From Terebella lapidaria (taxonomy: Eukaryota; Annelida; Polychaeta; Terebellida; Terebellidae), in contig OX424564.1 in assembly GCA_949152475.1 (NCBI GenBank), positions 27,836,165 to 27,900,164 of the forward strand: a stretch of 64,000 bases of DNA, in the 5' to 3' direction. The translations under genes were made by a program, and so were the position numbers. Shown here in pieces: positions 1 through 10,067 of the stretch; position 1 is the stretch's first letter, and every line of letters begins with the position of its first letter. The notes under the pieces are model-generated. The model was not told where the DNA came from and did not search any database. It worked only from the letters and a program-made list of their open reading frames with translations.

Positions 1-1233
1 GTATGTTTTCATTGGACGAGTAGTATTAAGGAATAACGTACGGTATTTGGGCCGACTTTAGTATGCTTCCCATGAACACTGCGCGACAACGGGAAACATC
101 TCATTTAATCCGTCTGACACCCTTTTAATCCTGATTAGAGATAAAAGAAAATTCAGTATAGCATACCTCTGCTAGAGTTCGGTTCTATTTTGTGTGGCCT
201 AATAGGCGCTGATTAATGAATCTGAGTTATATTCGCCACGCTTCAATGCGCAAAAACCCCTACTCACTTGACCGCGGTACTTCACCCCGAAGTACCCCCG
301 AAACACCCTCGAAATAACCCCGACACGAAAAAAGTTCTAAATTCAATGAAGATTAAAAATGTGCCAGATTGATTAAATATGGTATACATCAAATGGGTGA
401 GTAGTATTAACAGATTGGGCCCTACAGGCTTAGACAACCCTGAACATATCACCTTTTGTAAATTTTATTGCTAAAATATGATATATTTCACCTAAGGTAT
501 CTGTTATTTGCTCTTTCAGTCACTCTCATCTTTGTATGCACAAATAACATCAGACATTCAGAAATCGTGCAACATCAGAATACTTTATTAATATTGGGCG
601 AAACACGCTAAATTAATTTGCAGGGGAAAAATAATGGAGTGCGAAAATTAACATGACAATGGTGAAATATGGTTGGTGATTGTATATTGGTCAACATCAG
701 TTCCATTGCAACCAGTTACTTTCATGTGTTTCACCAATGTAACACGAGTTGGTGACATATGTATTTAAGTTTGTTGGTATAATTTGTCGATTTCACCAGA
801 ATGAACCTTCTGGTGTGATTTTGAGATACTTGTCTATAAAGTAAAGACAGGGGATTCACTATTATAGACCGCCCGTAATAAACACATTTCTTACGACATT
901 TCTATTTTCATGATTGTACGACTCTCGTGTTTCTCAGTCTTAGACTTTCGGATCCATTGTATAGCTGGGTTCTGTTATAATGGGTGAATTGTAACAAAAT
1001 GCCACAGGCATCCTCCTTAGGTAATATCGTCAGTGTTTGGCTAGTAAGCAATCGGCCAGTTTCATGATTTGTGTGTGAAAAGTGTAACCTGGAGCAAAAT
1101 CAATGACACTGCGGTCATTAAAGTTATGTGTCTGTGGTTTTAACAGGGCTATCATTAGGCCTATAGGTTTATCACTCATCGAATTTGACCGTTCATGACA
1201 CTGATTTTGTAAGTATCATTCATGAATCACTCC
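1..1233. other. Intergenic DNA, no gene seen
   Basis: I find no coding region here. The only structure noted is a short stretch at about 266-341, which recurs with a small deletion at 2453-2508 (see those entries). The rest is AT-rich sequence without recognisable motifs. Confidence 0.5.
266..341 (+). repeat. Short dispersed repeat, copy 1
   Basis: The sequence from CGGTACTTCACCCCGAAG to the end of CCCCGACACGAAAAAAG is shared with 2453-2508 in the same orientation. The second copy lacks about 13 bp in the middle. The family is not recognised; it may be the edge of a larger degraded transposon. Confidence 0.6.
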
Positions 1234-1805
1234 TATACTCGGATTTTTCTAACTCGTTTACACTGTTTTTCGCTCATATTTTTGTGATGCTAAACGCTAT
1301 CGTTCTATAACTTGGCATTCTTCACCTGGGAGTCAAACGGCAATTTTCTCCAAAATTTCAGACAGCTATCACGAAAATTGAAGAAGTTGGCAATCTACCC
1401 CAATGTTAAATTTAGCCCTATTATTTAATTTCTGGGCCCGCACACAATTTTGTGCATTCGCTCGGTTTTGTAGCGGAGCAATGTTTCAAAATCAACATGT
1501 TTGTGTAGAATACACCCCAGTGTATCTTCTAGTTCAAAGTTACAAAGATATACCGAATACTGGAGGATGTAAACAGGGCCAATTCCTCGAATATGCTCAG
1601 ATTCTCGAGATCCCGTTTTGGGCTGAAATTTAACATTGAGGTAGATTGCCAACTTTTTCAATTTTCAAGATAGCTGTCTGAAATTTGGTAGAAAACTGCC
1701 GTTTGCCTCCCAGGTGAAGTATGCCAAGTTATGGAAGGATAGCATTTGGCATCACAAAAATATTAGCAAAACACAGTGTATACGAGTTAGAAAAATCCGA
1801 GTATA
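1234..1805. mobile_element. MITE-like element with ~200-bp inverted arms
   Basis: The first ~200 bp, starting TATACTCGGATTTTTCTAAC, are repeated as an imperfect reverse complement in the last ~190 bp, ending CCGAGTATA. The arms include a shared block around TTGGCATNCTTCACCTGGGAG and another around GTTGGCAATCTACC. The ~180-bp centre has no recognisable coding region. Long imperfect terminal inverted repeats with a short non-coding centre fit a non-autonomous DNA transposon or foldback MITE. Arm-like fragments of the same style recur near 4080-4440, 6830-7012 and 43080-43170, so this is a family. The target-site duplication is unclear; TA is possible. Confidence 0.72.
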
Positions 1806-2452
1806 AAATATGGATTTGTCTATATCGATATCCATTCGTCAGTAGGCCTATACATATGTAACGTGAGACCAAAGAAATCAGTGATCCCCCAAAGTCCCCC
1901 CCCCCCCCCCCTAAAAAAGGATCAAAAACACGCTGACCGGCGCTTTTTAATTCGAATGACATTTACTGCTCTGATATACAACATTTATCGTAGGAATAGC
2001 ATATAGCTGTCTGTACTTCCAATGAAACATTATGTGAATATAAAACAGACTACTCCTGCCGACGTGTATAGAACATGATTCGTTTCATATATAAATATAA
2101 ACATGCTTTCGCATATCAAATTCTTCTAATTTGAATCCGAATTATAACAAACGACTCAAATCTCGACGGTGACACACTACACATTCTTGCCAAGAACATG
2201 TGTGAGGTGAACACTGGACCATTGAGCTACTGAGACCCGATGAAACAAAAATCCTTGCATAAGTCACACACGGAGATTGTAATACAATGAACAGTAATAG
2301 TGGTAAATTAGTTAGACACTATAAACTGGTTTATAATTTTGTTTGGCTTCAATCTCTGTGGAGTGTCGACTGGAAATCGCTCTTGTGGGATTAGTTTGCT
2401 TTAAGCTGCACGCATCACTGAATAAACCCCTGGGTGACGAGAAGAGGGGATT
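1806..2452. other. Intergenic DNA, no gene seen
   Basis: A run of 16 C residues lies at 1896-1911, inside the arm-proximal flank. Otherwise I see no coding region or recognisable element. Confidence 0.4.
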
Positions 2453-2508
2453 ATTGCGGTACTTCACCCCGAAACACCCTCGAAATAACCCCGACACGAA
2501 AAAAGTCT
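2453..2508 (+). repeat. Short dispersed repeat, copy 2
   Basis: This matches 266-341 in the same orientation apart from an internal deletion. It lies just before the 20-bp minisatellite. Confidence 0.6.
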
Positions 2509-2523
2509 ATTGTATATGGATTG

Positions 2524-2670
2524 TACTCACGGTACATTGACAGCACATTGAGTTTACTCAATGTACATTGACTGTTCTCACTGTACATTGACTGCACTCA
2601 TTGTAGGTTGATTGTACTCATTGTACAATGATTAAACTCACTGTACATTGACTGTACTCGCTGTACATTG
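2524..2670. repeat. 20-bp minisatellite (GTACATTGACTG type)
   Basis: About six to seven copies of a 20-bp unit resembling GTACATTGACTGTACTCACT follow one another with point differences. The spacing between successive GTACATTG motifs is 20 bp in the central part. It is not coding. Confidence 0.8.
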
Positions 2671-2737
2671 TTGCGGTTAATTGTGGGGTTTTGCGCCTAA
2701 AATGCCGTCATAGTCCGGTTTGTTTGTGGGACATGAT

Positions 2738-2800
2738 ACGCATCACTGCGTCATCAGGGGCAGACTGTACACTTAGATGGAACCAGCACAAAACTGCCCA
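2738..2800 (-). repeat. R300 dispersed repeat, diverged fragment
   Basis: Read on the minus strand, this contains the order seen in complete R300 copies: GTTGTTGGGCAG, a TGTACAGT-like block, then CCTGATGACGCAGTG. It is a partial, diverged copy of the repeat described at 3664-3990. Confidence 0.5.
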
Positions 2801-2810
2801 ACAACCAAGA

Positions 2811-3663
2811 ACTATTTAACACTTTAGAATCAACATCTTGTCAGTCGCCTTATGACCTGTTGTGAGAAGTTTCTGTTTGCATTCCTTATAATAAATGTTT
2901 CGTCTAATAATAACAAAATAGCTTCGTTTACAATAATGAAAACTTCAGAACATAATTAATTTCGTTAAAGGTCCTATCCCAATCCAGTCACAAATTCTGC
3001 ATGCATTACGAAATCTACCGAACAGTAGTTTGCGTTGGATGTGTCATTCGTGTGTGAAATAGTTTTATCAGTACGGAAAGCTGCTCGCATCACATTGAGG
3101 GGAGATTTTGTGTCATAAGAGCATTGTCAGTGTGTCTATATAATTGACATTGAATGACTCCCAACGTGACATTCGCCCGAATGGAAAGTAACGGGAACGG
3201 ACATGCACACTGACATCATGTGTGATACATGCGTGTTGCACGTGACCCGCGAGACCAGCCCGACAAATCAGTTTCTCCAGAACTAGCACGTTACGCCACC
3301 TTGCCTTGTCTTGCCTTGCCAAACCGAACCGAGTCATCTCAAACGAATGGGGTTCGCAAGGCCTCACATCTACACATTAAGCATAACTATGAACACTAGT
3401 GAATAATGGTTGTCGCACACAACCTTACTTCCGAAATCTATAATGAGCCAGCGTTAATTATCCGCAATGAGATCATTGATGTGTATGTGAAAAGCCGGGA
3501 ATCAATGAATTTTTTAATATTCTGCACACAGGGCAGCATCCTATGAGGTAAACAACATTCTCAAGTGGTTTATTTGTGTCTTATGTTGAATAGAAAAATC
3601 GAAGCAGTACTAAGAATGGCAAAATACTTTGTCCCGGATGTTAGCATTTGGAACAAAAATAAA
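2811..3663. other. Intergenic DNA, no gene seen
   Basis: No coding region, repeat or RNA gene could be supported in this stretch. Confidence 0.4.
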
Positions 3664-3990
3664 ACATGACACCATCAACTCAGCAGCCTTTTGGCTTGTG
3701 ATTAGGTACTTATGTACTTGTCATATATCTATTCCATGGGATTTGTTTCGGATTTCTAGATTATTTTCATAGATTGTTGGGCAGTTGTATACTAATTCCA
3801 TCAGGTGTACAGTAGAAACAACTACATTTACCACACTGTCTGCTCCTGATGACGCCAGTGTGTCTTTTGATAAAGTAATTGGTCGGGCTTTGTTTCTATT
3901 GCAAAATGTTGTATGTTTGTTATTGGGATCATCAAAATTTGGCTGTGTTGGTGGTAATAGATCGATACTTACATTTGGTGCGATACTAAT
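3664..3990 (+). repeat. R300 dispersed repeat, copy 1
   Basis: About 300 bp starting near ACACCATCAACTCAG and containing CCTTTTGGCTTGTGATTAGG, TTGTTGGGCAGTTGTATAC and CCTGATGACGCCAGTGTGTC. Well-matched copies lie at 21042-21345 (-), 27000-27312 (+) and 60354-60660 (-), with fragments at 2738, 53107 and 54520. A frame with the peptide APDDASVSFDK is kept in three copies, but I cannot tell whether it is coding or a by-product of DNA similarity. The family is not recognised. Confidence 0.75.
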
Positions 3991-4621
3991 GTATAGAGTT
4001 CATTGTATTCGGATTTATATAACCTTCCTACACACCATTTTCTCCACACATGTAACCCCGTGACGCTGTAAGATATGCTGATATGACTTGTCAAACTTCA
4101 CTTAGGAGTGAAATTTGAGAAAAAAAACTTTTGCATTCTAACACATTCGTGGACAATGTGAACATGGTGAATCTTAGTGCATTTGTATACATTCTGCGTC
4201 ATAGAAAAATTGAAATCAATCTTTATGACTAGAATATATGTATGTCTATCTTTCGGTTTAAAATCGCAAAACAACTTTTATTAATTCCGATAAAGATATG
4301 ACTAAATCCCCAAGTGTACCAAAATATGTAGGGTAGATTGCCACAATGTTCGTTTTCTACAGGTAAAATCTGAAATTTGTTAGATATGGCTCCGAGGTGA
4401 GGTGTGCTAAGTCACATGATATCATCGCGTACCATCATTGAGGTACGGGTAAAAAAGTATGTAATAAGGTTGAGAGCATATTATAATTCCTCGATTGTTA
4501 TTGATTTCATGGATATTATTCCCGAGCACAGAAAGTGTATATCCTGTGATTCAATTTATCTGGTATTATAGCGTTATGTGGTTCAAGTTGCAAATGTGTC
4601 ATACGTGTACACACGTATATT
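3991..4621. other. Intergenic DNA with degenerate MITE arms
   Basis: Around 4080-4130 and 4320-4440 there are phrases that resemble the arms of the 1234-1805 element (GTAGATTGCCA, CTGAAATTTGTTAGATATGG). I see no gene. Confidence 0.35.
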
Positions 4622-6176
4622 TCAGGATTTCGTAAAAACCACAGCTGTCAAAATGTTTTGTTTCGATTTATTGAAAATGTTAAAAACAATTTGGATAATG
4701 GTATGGTTGCTGGCGCAATATTGACGGACTTGTCTAAAGCCTTTGATTATCTGCCGCATGACTTGTTGATAGCCAAATTAGGTGCATATGGGGTTGATAT
4801 TGATTCATGTTCATTGATGCATAGCTATTTTCAAAATAGATTCCACAGGGTGAAACTGTTTTCAAGTAGGAGTGAGTGGCTTCCACTTACAGTGGGAACC
4901 CCACAAGGTTCCATCCTGGGACCATTCTGCTACAATGTCCACTCAAATGATTTGATTTTAGATGTTGCCATGCAATGTGATATTTATAACTATGCTGATG
5001 ATAACACCATTTGTTGTTTTGGTGAAGATATATGTAGTGTAAAAGAAAAGTTGCAAAATGTAATGTCCGCAATGTTGAAATGGTTTAAATCAAACAATAT
5101 GAAGGTCAATCTTGACAAGTTTCAGTATATAATATTTGGTAATAATCATTATGAAAATGAATATGTTACATTGGGTGACAATATTGTATATTCACAACCA
5201 CAAGTTAAATTATTAGGGATTCAAATTGACGCTAAATTAAACTTTGACTTTCATATTAAAGATATATGTAGGAAAGTCGGACGGAAATTGAATGTACTGC
5301 GGCGTCTGTCCAAGAATCTTGATGAGAAAAGTAAATTATTATTATTCCACTCATTTATTTTGTCGAACTTTCAATATTGTTCTATTATATGGCATTTTTG
5401 TACTAAAGGGAATGTTCTCAAGATGGAGAAACTTCAGAAGCAGGCATTAAAATATGTTTTTAATGATCACTCATCAAATTATCAGATATTAATGAAACGA
5501 GCCAATTGTTCATCATTATATGTCCAACGGTTACGTGCTATTCTGATTGAAGTATTTAAATGTGTAAACAATTTAGGGCCATCATATCTGAATGAAATGT
5601 ATAGTCTTCAAAATGGTAACTATGATTGTCGAGGTATATTGAAACTAACTCAGTGCAAATTTAACAGTATGAAATATGGGTATAATACTTTATTGTATCA
5701 AGGGAGTAAAATCTGGAACAGCATAGACAATGATTTGAAATCTTCAATTAATCTCAATACATTCAAGAATAGACTAAGCAAATGGCAACCAGCACAATGT
5801 AATTGTTCCACCTGTATACTATGTACGTTGAGTCAAATGTGAATCAATGGTGACCATGTATTGTGTATGTACATTTGTAGGTGCATTTGTTTCTATATTT
5901 ATGTGATTTGTACGAGCAAGATAATTTGACAATTGTGCAAGTGATATAGTGTGCATGATTATAATATGAAGTGTGCACGGACGTAATGTCTATTGATTTA
6001 TGTGTATGTAATGTGAATGTACCTTATCACTTGTATATGCCCATTAGTATATATTTATCTTTCATTGTATGTATCATCTATCATTGCTTCATGTCGGTAA
6101 ATAGCTGTTCACCAGCTAATGTTTTATATTGTAAATAACCGACGTTAAATAAAGTTTTATCTTATCTTATCTTACA
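4622..6176 (+). mobile_element. 5'-truncated LINE with TTATC 3' tail
   Basis: The element enters abruptly inside its reverse-transcriptase domain at about 4622, is open to a stop at 5842, and has about 330 bp of 3' UTR ending in AATAAAGTTTTATC followed by TTATC repeats at about 6150-6175. A short tandem-repeat tail in place of poly(A) is common in CR1/L2/Jockey-related LINEs. 5' truncation is the usual result of target-primed reverse transcription. No convincing target-site duplication was found. Confidence 0.8.
4658..5842 (+). CDS. Non-LTR reverse transcriptase, C-terminal part
   Basis: This frame would copy the element's RNA into DNA at a nicked chromosomal target. Visible motifs are LTDLSKAFD (residues 22-30, motif A), TPQGSILGP (81-89) and the catalytic YADD (112-115, motif C). 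A C-terminal thumb-like region and a Cys-rich end (CNCSTCILC) follow. The frame is open upstream of the listed non-ATG start to about 4625, where a GFRKNHSCQ motif marks the finger region, so this is a truncated protein and not a true gene start. Endonuclease and ORF1 are missing. The coding part has no internal stop, suggesting a fairly recent insertion. It probably belongs to the CR1/L2/Jockey group; the clade is inferred. Confidence 0.85.
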   Translation: MFRFIENVKNNLDNGMVAGAILTDLSKAFDYLPHDLLIAKLGAYGVDIDSCSLMHSYFQNRFHRVKLFSSRSEWLPLTVGTPQGSILGPFCYNVHSNDLILDVAMQCDIYNYADDNTICCFGEDICSVKEKLQNVMSAMLKWFKSNNMKVNLDKFQYIIFGNNHYENEYVTLGDNIVYSQPQVKLLGIQIDAKLNFDFHIKDICRKVGRKLNVLRRLSKNLDEKSKLLLFHSFILSNFQYCSIIWHFCTKGNVLKMEKLQKQALKYVFNDHSSNYQILMKRANCSSLYVQRLRAILIEVFKCVNNLGPSYLNEMYSLQNGNYDCRGILKLTQCKFNSMKYGYNTLLYQGSKIWNSIDNDLKSSINLNTFKNRLSKWQPAQCNCSTCILCTLSQM

Positions 6177-6179
6177 AAC

Positions 6180-6829
6180 TAGAAATGAATTTTTAGTCGG
6201 ATTTATATAGAACGGAATTTTACAGAGGAAATGTCCTGGATCCAAACGTAGTTTCGTTAACCTTAATAAATGATTTATTAGTTACTAAAAAATTGTAATA
6301 TAATCTGTTGATTATATGTTGGTTGATACGTTTATGTGTGGTTAATACCGGTTTTTGCTTTACGTAGGAAGTTTTGGTATACCCTTCCGCAAGCAAAGTG
6401 GAATAACTAGTTGGACTGCTGTATAGTACATTTTTCGCAGAAAGTGAACTAGCTCAAAGTAGCTTTGGATAAAATTGTTAACATGTCGCGTCAGTAAGGT
6501 AAGTAGATCAACATGAGGTGCATTATTGAATTTCCCCCCGGTGGAGCAGCAAAGCGGAAGTTATATATAATGCCACTGTGGGTGACCTTATTGTCTAAGA
6601 GTAATATTAGATTACTGCTAGACGTCTGTCCATGACAGTCGACCGGTGCTTTAAATGACCTACTGTGCTGCTTCCTTGAAAACTATTTCCTCATTCAACT
6701 TTTTTTCACTTTACTGAGAACACATACCTATGGGTTTTTATTATATAATAGATATATACTTCACGAGAAGAAGAAATTAACCAAACGCTCTATTCAGATT
6801 TTTGAGGGCGGATATTTTGAAAATGTTTC
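6180..6829. other. Intergenic DNA, no gene seen
   Basis: No coding region or recognised repeat was found between the LINE tail and the next MITE-like fragment. Confidence 0.4.
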
Positions 6830-7012
6830 TAATGTATATCAGATGGAAAGGAAAAACATGACATATTCGCCAAGTTGACCCAGATTCCCAAGATTTTATT
6901 TGGGAGTGAAATTCACATTGGGGTCTTTTGCCAACCATTTTAGTTTTTGAGATAGAAGATTGAAATTTGATAGACATTTGCCTTTTCACTCCCGGGTGAG
7001 GTCATAAGTCAT
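6830..7012. repeat. Degenerate MITE arm
   Basis: Phrases such as TTGCCAACCATTTTAG, GAAATTTGATAGA and CCCGGGTGAGGT resemble the arms of the 1234-1805 element. It lies against the 3' end of the split LINE. Confidence 0.4.
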
Positions 7013-7029
7013 TAAAATACATACATATA

Positions 7030-8384
7030 AATTTCGAACCTAACCATCATAGAACAACACACAATTTTGTAATAATTGACATGAAACACAGCTATGTGAT
7101 ATTTTAACAAGTGATCAGGTGGTTTTTCAGTTTTGATTTGAAAGCATATAGAGTTCTACTACCTCTGATATTACTTGGAATGTTATTCCAGATCTTTGGA
7201 CCATGTATTTTCACATTGAAAGAAGATATTAAAGATCTACACTCATTTAACCTATAGTTGCTTTTTTGTCTTGTATCGTACATGTGATTGGAGTCATTTC
7301 TTGAAAAAAATGCAGAATAAAACATTGGCAGTTTATTCTGACTAAACTTGAACATAAGTATACCCGTAAAATATGAATACAACGAATCAAACTTTAAAAT
7401 CCTACATTTAAGAAATAAGTTGTTGGTATGCGCCCTGTATTCGGAAAAAGTTATCAGTCGAACAATTTTCTTCTGTAGCAATAAAATTGAGTTGATATTT
7501 CTATTGTATGAACGACCCCATACAACGATACAATATGATAAATATGGTCAAACCAAGGCATTGTATAATAGTTATAAGTGTATCTGTAAATAGTGTGTCC
7601 TTGACTTGTACAAAATACCGATGCTTTTGGAAACTTTAGCTTTGATGTTTCTGAAATGGGAATCCCAGTTCAATTTGTCGTCTATCATGACGCCTAAAAA
7701 TTTTGTTTCATGGGTTGTTTCTATTCGATTACCACTAATAAACATGTCCTTATTGTTTCGAATGAGTCGACTTCTAGGTGAAAATATCATACTTTTAGTT
7801 TTACTCACATTCAATGAAAGCTGATTCACCTTGAACCATTCATCAATTTTTATGACCTCGCGATTCATGACATTGATGGCATCGTCGAGTGTAGTATTTG
7901 AGGAGAATATTCGTATCATCGGCGTACAAGATCATATACAAGAGATCAGAAATGTTAACAATATCATTAATATAAACGATAAACAGTAATGGTCCGAGTA
8001 TGCTGCCTTGCGGCACCCCACATTTAATATCACAATTCTCTGATTTGGTGTTGTTGAAATATACGTACTGTTTTCTGTCGGAGAGATAATTTTTTATCAA
8101 TCCATATGCATTTCACCTTATCCTATAATGATGAAGTTTGGTGAGTAAGATATGGTGATCCAGCGTATCAAACGTTTTCGACAAATCAATGAAGAGTCCC
8201 ACCGTATATTTATTTGCTTCCATTGCAGAATGCAGTTTATCGACGAGTAAATGGAGGGCCATGTAAGAAGACTTCCCTTTCTGAAATCCAAACTGAGAAT
8301 CATTGATAATGTTGTGCTTTTCGAAAAAAATATCATGCGATTATATACAATTTTTTCAAATATTTTAGATATGACTGGTAAAAT
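7030..8384 (-). pseudogene. LINE reverse transcriptase, 3' half (split element)
   Basis: On the minus strand, reading from 8384 to 7104, pieces of one reverse transcriptase appear in different frames: SKIFEKIVYNR, a motif-A block IDLSKTFD near 8170-8190, GVPQGSILGPL and YADD at about 7920-8040, FLGVMIDDKLNWDSH, and the C-terminal KIHGPKIWNNIPS before the stop at 7104. At least two frameshifts separate the pieces, so it is inactive. Its upstream half is at 16190-16540. The junction falls exactly between the motif RPVSVL and the next proline, showing that the 8385-16189 foldback element inserted there. The same family recurs at 63733-64000 on the plus strand. Confidence 0.85.
8379..8384. repeat. 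Candidate target-site duplication of the foldback element, left copy
   Basis: TAAAAT here corresponds to TAAAAC at 16190-16195. Five of six bases match. Both flank the inverted ends and both lie at the break in the LINE reading frame. Confidence 0.55.
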
Positions 8385-8479
8385 TACAGCGGCCCAATGC
8401 TGCCATTATTCATGCCTGAGTTAAGAGTAGTTTTGAAATCAGTTTCATAGTTAGTAAACAGTTATTTTCAGTTATGAAA

Positions 8480-9087
8480 CTAGTTTCTAGCAAGGCACAA
8501 ACCCTTTACACCCGGCACAAACGTTTTTATCAGGGTGCAAACCTTTCTAGCATGGCACAAACCTTTATAACAGGGCATAAACCTTTATAACACGGCACAA
8601 ACCTTTTTAACTTGGCGCAAACCTTTATAACGGGGCGCAAACCTTTTTAACACGGCACAAACCTTTATAGCAGGGCACAAACCTTTTTTAACACGGCACA
8701 AACCTTTATAGCAGGGCATAAACCTTTATAACACGGCACAAACCTTTTTAACATGGCACAAACCTTTATAACGGGGCACAAACCTTTTTAACACGGCACA
8801 AACCTTTATAGCAGGGCACAAACCTTTTTAACACGGCACAAACCTTTATAGCAGGGCATAAACCTTTATAACACGGCACAAACCCTTTTAACTTGGCGCA
8901 AACCTTTTTAGCACGGCACAAACCTTTTTAGCATGGCACAAACCTTTATAACACGGCACAAACCTTTATAGCAGGGCGCAAACCTTTTTAACATGGCACA
9001 AACCTTTATAACAGGGCACAAACCTTTTTAACACGGCACAAACCTTTATAGCAGGGCATAAACCTTTATAACGCGCCACAAACCTTT
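8480..9087. repeat. 20-bp tandem array, left arm
   Basis: About 30 units resembling CACGGCACAAACCTTTTTAA run without spacers. Units alternate between a GCAGGG/TATA type and an ACACGG/TTTT type, giving a 40-bp higher-order pattern in places. The array stops where the Gypsy LTR begins. Confidence 0.9.
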
Positions 9088-9091
9088 TTAA
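9088..9091. repeat. Gypsy target-site duplication, left (TTAA)
   Basis: TTAA directly before the LTR is repeated directly after the other LTR at 15094-15097. A 4-bp duplication fits a Ty3/Gypsy integrase. The motif is short and AT-rich, so chance agreement cannot be fully excluded. Confidence 0.75.
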
Positions 9092-9928
9092 TGTCGCCGG
9101 GTGGCGAAATGACGAGCCACTCGGTGTTTTTTAATATTTTATTTCCGATACAATAAACCCTGAAACAACAACAACAAAAATAATATCACAGATAAAAGTT
9201 TCAGAACAACTGGCTTGGTCCTTCTAAATTAGGCGAAACAATAAATTGTACAATTACAATGCAATTGCAAACAAATTCAAATATTCCATATACTTTTAAG
9301 TATACCAGTACAGGATACACAATCATTCTCACCCAAGTGTTTTGACTTGAGGTTCCTCTAGATTCAGTCTCTTAAGTTATGCTGTTGTCATCTATTCCTA
9401 AACCAGGAACAAGTATACTTTTGTTATTCACACAGTACTAAATGTGTACTAGAAAAATACTTAGAAATTAACCAACTGAGAAAATACAAGATGGCAGCCA
9501 CACCATGTGCTTTGAAGGTCACCAAAGACAAATTACTACCATTCTGAATCCAGTCATGAACACAAAATACATCTCAATATTTGTTAGGGTTAGAACATAT
9601 AATAGTACTTACAAGCTGTGTTGAATCCAACTCCCTGTGATGCTCAAAGCAATGATTCAATATTCATGATAAACAGCATAAACTAAATTTCTATGGATGT
9701 GACCTTTCTTTGTCAATGGCTGTGACACAACTGGTCATAATTACATATGCCCCAACCTCATTGGTTCACAGGGAGTGGCCAGTCACTGGAGTGACCACCA
9801 GAGGCCAAAACCTATAGTACTGACACCTAGTGAATATTTAAACTAAACCATGATGACATTATGACATCCATCATCATGTATACTAGTACTTACCTATATC
9901 ATATGCTGAAAATATGATGGTTGTCACA
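9092..9928 (-). repeat. 3' LTR of Gypsy element
   Basis: On the minus strand the LTR runs from TGTGACAACC to CCGGCGACA, with the canonical TG...CA ends. It is nearly identical to 14255-15093. Length is 837 bp. Confidence 0.92.
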
Positions 9929-9944
9929 TACTCCCTCCCTCGGG
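9929..9944 (-). other. Polypurine tract of Gypsy element
   Basis: Read on the minus strand, CCCGAGGGAGGGAGTA ends directly at the first base of the 3' LTR. This is the expected site for plus-strand DNA priming in an LTR retrotransposon. Confidence 0.8.
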
Positions 9945-10067
9945 AAAATGTCGTCCCGACATCCCGAAACGAAAATGACAAAACGAAAGTATACTTACAA
10001 TTTGCGAGTGTGAACTCCAAACTGGCAAAATACAAAATACAAAATACATATATACATACATACCTGG

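Noticed and set aside
3830-3870. Hammerhead ribozyme in R300
   Set aside because: CTGATGA is present, but no GAAA box follows a stem II of suitable shape, and one copy (27.17 kb) has lost the box. It was kept only as a remark under the R300 finding.
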